Shown in pieces: positions 59,747-64,000 of a stretch of DNA of 64,000 bases. The position numbers and the translations under genes were made by a program. Positions within the stretch are counted from its first letter, which is position 1; each line of letters opens with the position of its first letter. Below the pieces are notes generated by a model that saw nothing but the letters and a program-made list of their open reading frames with translations, did no database searches and had not been told where the DNA came from. The stretch covers positions 18,560-82,559 of the forward strand of contig CALKXD010000144.1 in NCBI GenBank assembly GCA_938003855.1. Direction: 5' to 3'. The DNA comes from an uncultured Granulosicoccaceae bacterium (GTDB taxonomy: Bacteria; Pseudomonadota; Gammaproteobacteria; Granulosicoccales; Granulosicoccaceae).

Positions 59747-60285
59747 TCATTTTCCCCCTGAATTGATAGTGTCGGAACAGACTCTGAGACGATACCAGAG
59801 GGCGGCCGTATTGGAAGCAAGGATGCACGAGTGAAGGAGTGGATTCACCAATGAGGCAATTTGCACGACCGTCGTTGGTGACAGAGGTCGTTATAGGTAA
59901 CTGAATAATATAGGGAATATGGAGTTTTTTATTTTCTGCTGAGCGATATCCGCGTTGCTGCAATTCATTCGTGATACTGTCGCGTCTGAGAGCATGGCCC
60001 GGGTGAAAGATCAGTCTGCCGTGTCGGTAATTAAGTGGATGTGACAAGTTGAGTTCTGCTACGGCACTTGTCCCGGTGACTCGTGCGCTGTTCCAGACTG
60101 ATCGGCATCAGGTCATTGCTGCTTGCCCGGAGTACGCACAGAATGCCGCAAATGGGGTGTCTCCGGTTTGCCGGGTCTGGCTTAGTGTTTCGCCGGTTTC
60201 GAGTGTCTTCGAGGTGCGCTGTCAGGAGGGCGGTCGATTGCTGTTGCGTTTCACAGCATTGGGCAGTTGAAGGGGCGTGCCGGCG

Positions 60286-61491
60286 TCAGCGGCTGTTGGT
60301 GTCGGACGTTTGCTTGGCAGCATTCAGTACTTCAATTAAACCGATCACGCGGTTGCGGCTGACCGGAACGCTTGTCAGCTTGGGAGTGTTCCGGAACAGA
60401 CATACCCCGGTTTCCTTACGTTTTTCGAAAGCGTCAATGGCGTCAATATTGACCAGATAGCTGCGGTGGGTGCGGTGGAAGTTGACCGTGCTCAGGCGTT
60501 GTTCGGCTTCTGTGATTGACCAGGGACAGAAGCGCACGCCGTCGCTGGTGTACAGGTGTGTGTAGTGTCCATCGGCACGGATGGCAGCCACATCGGCGCT
60601 GTCGGTGAAGGCAATTTTTTTGCCTTGTTCATACGGGATCTGTGCGTCTCCGGTCTCTGCGGGTCTGCCAGTTTTGCTTGATTCAGTGCTGTCGGCGACC
60701 GGTTCTGTGGTCGCGGCTTCCGGGTCGGACGATTCATGCGGTGTCGTGTCTGTGGGGACGAGGTCGCCGACAGCTGTGTTTTGCGTGCTGGTTAGAAACG
60801 ACGTTGTGGCCAGTAGAAATGACCCGCAAATCAGGAATGAGGCGACGGTGACGGCAATCGCCAATGTACTGTTGGCCAGTGATATCGTCACAGGCTGCCC
60901 GCTGCTGTCCGGCAGGAAATGGGTGCCGAACATGGCACTGTAGTGAACAGCCACGACGGCGAAACCAAACACTATTGAGCCCATCACAATATTTTGTCTG
61001 GATCGATGGCCGTAGGCTACCCGGATAGCAGCAACACCGGCAATGGCCGCGACCAGTAATGCGGTCACCACCGACGCCGTTGAGAACACTGGTATCACGC
61101 CACGTATGCCGAGCATGCCGATGTAGTGCATCACGATCACACCAGCGCCGAGAATTAAGCCGGCCAGTGTCAGCTGGAACGGGGTTCTCGGTGAGAAGTG
61201 CAGCATCAACAAGGCCACGCCGACGACCAGAATTGCGATCAGTGCAGAGCTGAGTGTCTGGAGTAAGTCGTAGTAGATCGGGATCGGGAATTTGTGCGCG
61301 AGCATGGCGACAAAATGCATCGACCAAATACCCCCACCGAGTATAAACGCTGACATCACGACCAGTGCTTTACGCCGGTAGTCGGGCTGAGCCGCAATAT
61401 TGTTGGTAAGAGCGAGGCCAGTGAAGGCGGCAACCAAAGAGACAGTGATAGAGGCAAGTACCAGGAAGGTATCATGCGTGTAGTTGATCAC
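60286..61491 (-). CDS. coxC: MHYT-LytTR membrane sensor/regulator (CoxC/CoxH-like)
   Basis: Multi-TM N-terminus with MHFVAM, MHYIGM and VHYSAM motifs; C-terminal LytTR region IRADGHYTHLYTSDGVRFCPWSITEAEQRLSTVNFHRTHRSYLVNIDAI. Confidence 0.88.
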   Translation of the reverse strand: MINYTHDTFLVLASITVSLVAAFTGLALTNNIAAQPDYRRKALVVMSAFILGGGIWSMHFVAMLAHKFPIPIYYDLLQTLSSALIAILVVGVALLMLHFSPRTPFQLTLAGLILGAGVIVMHYIGMLGIRGVIPVFSTASVVTALLVAAIAGVAAIRVAYGHRSRQNIVMGSIVFGFAVVAVHYSAMFGTHFLPDSSGQPVTISLANSTLAIAVTVASFLICGSFLLATTSFLTSTQNTAVGDLVPTDTTPHESSDPEAATTEPVADSTESSKTGRPAETGDAQIPYEQGKKIAFTDSADVAAIRADGHYTHLYTSDGVRFCPWSITEAEQRLSTVNFHRTHRSYLVNIDAIDAFEKRKETGVCLFRNTPKLTSVPVSRNRVIGLIEVLNAAKQTSDTNSR

Positions 61492-61620
61492 CCCGGGTTG
61501 ATCCCCCTGTTCGTTTGTTTTGCATCGGCTGATCAGATGCGGATTCGCTATTTTAAAGTCGAAACACGCTGATGTCGATGCGCTTGCGAGGGAGGTGTGG
61601 AAGTGCGGGAGCAGGCAACA

Positions 61621-61630
61621 GGGGGGGGGG
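61621..61630. repeat. G10 homopolymer tract
   Basis: Ten consecutive G in the intergenic region upstream of the MHYT-LytTR gene. Confidence 0.9.
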
Positions 61631-61739
61631 CCTGGATGAGCGTCGGTCTGGCAGTGACGCCGGGAGGAGTTATCCGGGAAGGTACCGCAGGGCCGGTGAA
61701 AACCCTGCGATCAGTCTAGTGGTTTTATCTGATTAAGTG

Positions 61740-62378
61740 TTAGGCAGTTTCACGCTCCTTTTCTACGAGTTCGTTGATGAGATCGATAATTTGCGCGTGG
61801 CCACCGGCCATGGAGACAGTCGACAGGTATTTGCCGTTGACGACGACTGTCGGTACCGCGTTGACACGTGATTCCTGTGCAGTCCGCATGGTTTTACGAA
61901 TTTCTGCATTGACCGCAAACGACTCCATGGTCTCTTCCATTTTGTCTGCATCGATACCCAGCTCTCCGGCGAACTTTGAAATGCTCTTGCGATCTCGCAG
62001 TGGGCGTCTTTCGCGGTGGATGGCATTGAACAGCGGCTCGAAAAATTTCTCGGTCACGCCCATCAGTTCAGCGGCGTAGTAGGCTTCAGAGTGGGGGGTC
62101 CAGCTGCGATTGAGCGGTGGTGCGTGACGAACAAAGTCGACGTCATCGGGCTTGCTGGCGGCCCACTCATTGATAGCCGGCTCGAAAGCAAAGCAGTGAG
62201 GGCAGCCAAACCAGAAGTACTCCAGAACTTCGATTTTGTCCGGGTTTGCGGTGGCCTGGGGTGGCTGCAGCACCAGGTAGCGCTCTGCCTGGGCCAATGC
62301 GGGTGCTGTGGCTGCCATAGGAAGTGACAGGGCGGTGGCAACTTTAAGGCCGGTCCCGAGGAATTGTCTTTTATTCAT
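61740..62378 (-). CDS. dsbA: DsbA-like thiol:disulfide interchange protein
   Basis: Signal MNKRQFLGTGLKVATALSLPMAATAPALA; thioredoxin-fold FWFGCPHCFAFEP (CPHC); cis-Pro NAVPTVVVNGKYL. Confidence 0.92.
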   Translation of the reverse strand: MNKRQFLGTGLKVATALSLPMAATAPALAQAERYLVLQPPQATANPDKIEVLEYFWFGCPHCFAFEPAINEWAASKPDDVDFVRHAPPLNRSWTPHSEAYYAAELMGVTEKFFEPLFNAIHRERRPLRDRKSISKFAGELGIDADKMEETMESFAVNAEIRKTMRTAQESRVNAVPTVVVNGKYLSTVSMAGGHAQIIDLINELVEKERETA

Positions 62379-62500
62379 AGGCTTCTCTAATTTATGTGGA
62401 AGACGTGGCTGTACTGAAATACTCAGCCGCCGCCGTGTGGCTTTTGCCGTACGAGTTGTTAACGAAGGAGGTAATTATTTGATTGCACCTGCCGGTGGCG

Positions 62501-63088
62501 TCAGGCAACCTGCTGTTCGACGAATTCGATCAGTTTAGTCCGGTCGACGTGAAAATTGTTGTACACCACAACACCGGCCGGGTCGATCAGTATCAGCCAC
62601 GGAGTGCCGCCGGTGCGGTAGCCCTGCATGGTCGCCGGCATGGTGTGATTTTCTTCATCACCTGGATCATGACCCATAACGATTGGCAGGTCATAACGCA
62701 GTTGCAGCTTGCGGACGTCATCCTGTGTGTTGCTTCGATACCCTTCGAAAACCGTCTGAATGGCAGCTATGGCTACTTTAGGGTGGTCGTGAAAGCGTTC
62801 GGAGAAAGCCTGCAGTGTTGGAAAACCACTGCTGTGACAGCCCGGGCACCAGTTTTGAAAACACTTTAAGAAGACCCATTTCCCGCGAGACTCAGTGACT
62901 GAAAAGTGACCGGGCTTGCCGTCTGCGTCAATCCAGTAGTCAAGTTCGATTTCCGGTGCCTCGTAGCCCTCGATGCCGCGTGTGTTCTGCGCCCGGGCGT
63001 TGCCGCTTAACGCTGTCGACAAAGCCAGGGTGCTGGAAAGAGCTCCGGCCTGTTTTAGGAATTTGCGGCGACTGTCGGGGTTGGCCAT
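62501..63088 (-). CDS. Tat-exported thioredoxin-like/redoxin protein
   Basis: SRRKFLKQAGALSSTLALSTALSGNARA Tat-like signal; FQNWCPGCHSSGFPTLQAFSERF (CPGC); GTPWLILIDPAG. Confidence 0.85.
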   Translation of the reverse strand: MANPDSRRKFLKQAGALSSTLALSTALSGNARAQNTRGIEGYEAPEIELDYWIDADGKPGHFSVTESRGKWVFLKCFQNWCPGCHSSGFPTLQAFSERFHDHPKVAIAAIQTVFEGYRSNTQDDVRKLQLRYDLPIVMGHDPGDEENHTMPATMQGYRTGGTPWLILIDPAGVVVYNNFHVDRTKLIEFVEQQVA

Positions 63089-63840
63089 AGATAGTTCCTT
63101 GCGGCACTGAGTGCGGTGGTTGTTCTTTATGGAGTCGGGTGGATGTTTGTGTGGTTAACGGGGTAACGAATAGCACTGCTGTTTGATTGCACAGGCTTTC
63201 GGCACTCTTGCGGAGTATGACTGCGTTGGTGGCATATGGTTCTGGAAATTGTTGTGACGAGGTCAGGCTTGCCGGTGACTGAGTCCAACGGGCAACCGTT
63301 GGAGGCCAGCGCTGCCTGGCATCAGAGGGGCGGGCAGTGACCGCTGGCAAACTTCGAGGTCTGCAGCGCAGGGCGGTTTTAGCAGTCAGGCGGTTTGTGC
63401 CTGGCTCAAATGCGCGGTGGTTGAAGACGACGTTGCGGGCTTTCCGGCTGCTTTGATACTGGCAACATGAGGCCGGCGTGGGAGACGTTGACCGGATCTC
63501 ACCGGTGAATCGGCCCGAACGTATAGCGCTGACGGGTATCCGCTATGGCGGCTGACCACGGCACGTCCGAAGCACCATTTTTCACAGTGAACGCTGGATC
63601 ACGGCGGAGTTACCGATGGCGCCGGGGTCCGATCTGACGATGCTACCTCGTCAGCTCGAGGCCGTGACATTAAAACATAAATAAATCCCCACGCTGCGGC
63701 TTTGCCCCGACTGCTGCAACGCCCCCTCCTGTCACACAAGGACGATTGCGTTGTTGAGAGTCCGAGTGTGTATTTTAGCTGAATGCGTTGTGTGGATTTG
63801 CAATTTCACGGCTGCAGGATTTTAACTTTGCAAAGGCGAT

Positions 63841-64000
63841 TCATAGAAAATTCTGTTTGAAGAGCCGCGGTGGCAAAGGCTTTGAAAACAAAAATCCCTG
63901 GCCAAAATCACAGCCCGCATCAATGAGTAAATCTCTCTGGTTTTCAGTTTCAATGCCCTCTGCTATTACCTTGATACCCAGGCTATGCGCCATAGACACT
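63841..64000 (-). CDS. EAL domain protein, C-terminal end only (partial)
   Basis: Minus-strand translation AHSLGIKVIAEGIETENQRDLLIDAGCDFGQGFLFSKPLPPRLFKQNFL*; EAL motif IAEGIET and QGFLFSKPLP. Confidence 0.88.
   Translation of the reverse strand, partial: VSMAHSLGIKVIAEGIETENQRDLLIDAGCDFGQGFLFSKPLPPRLFKQNFL

Noticed and set aside
61686-61709. cgcaggg...ccctgcg stem after dsbA
   Set aside because: 7-bp stem with no U-tract; possible but unsupported as a terminator.
62940-63350. 136-aa minus-strand ORF upstream of the redoxin
   Set aside because: Overlaps the redoxin N-terminus in another frame; low-complexity and no homology recognised.
1-64000. CRISPR array, prophage, transposon or tRNA genes
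   Set aside because: No regularly spaced repeats, transposase/integrase/phage ORFs or recognisable tRNA cloverleaf seen by eye; a tRNAscan or ISfinder run was not possible.

Overview
This 64 kb window looks like an ordinary chromosomal segment of a proteobacterium, probably a gammaproteobacterium (inferred from gene families). Coding density is high. I saw no tRNA, rRNA, CRISPR array, transposase or phage gene. Main blocks, left to right: (1) galactokinase (partial) and GH36 alpha-galactosidase, divergent from a lone MsmK/UgpC-type ABC ATPase. (2) An EAL-HDOD protein, a membrane-anchored LuxR-type regulator, a MauG/CcpA-like di-haem peroxidase and a TauD/TfdA dioxygenase. (3) A type IV pilus minor-pilin operon (fimT-pilV-pilW-pilX-pilE) divergent from pilY1. 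(4) A ureohydrolase, a YbiT-like ABC-F protein overlapping a VF530-domain protein, and glyoxalase I. (5) A LacI-regulated sugar locus: GtsABCD-like ABC importer, TIM-barrel epimerase, Gfo/Idh oxidoreductase, GH43 and GH2 beta-mannosidase, with a perfect 16-bp operator-like palindrome. (6) Riboflavin synthase, GNAT, phosphotransferase, a small Tat-exported Cys protein, and a JmjC/cupin oxygenase. (7) An amino-sugar/MurNAc locus: MFS, nagA and a BadF-type kinase, divergent from murQ, a second ABC importer and a second Gfo/Idh. (8) An HtrA-like protease, an ArgD-like aminotransferase and a TPR-GGDEF protein. (9) An aerobic CO dehydrogenase cluster coxMSLDEFG whose CoxL carries AYRCSFR, the form I active-site signature. 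It is preceded by an MHYT-LytTR regulator resembling CoxC/CoxH and two thiol-redox proteins. (10) A partial EAL protein at the right edge. The cox block with its MHYT-LytTR regulator is the most notable system. Several intergenic inverted repeats are also not explained by the gene content.
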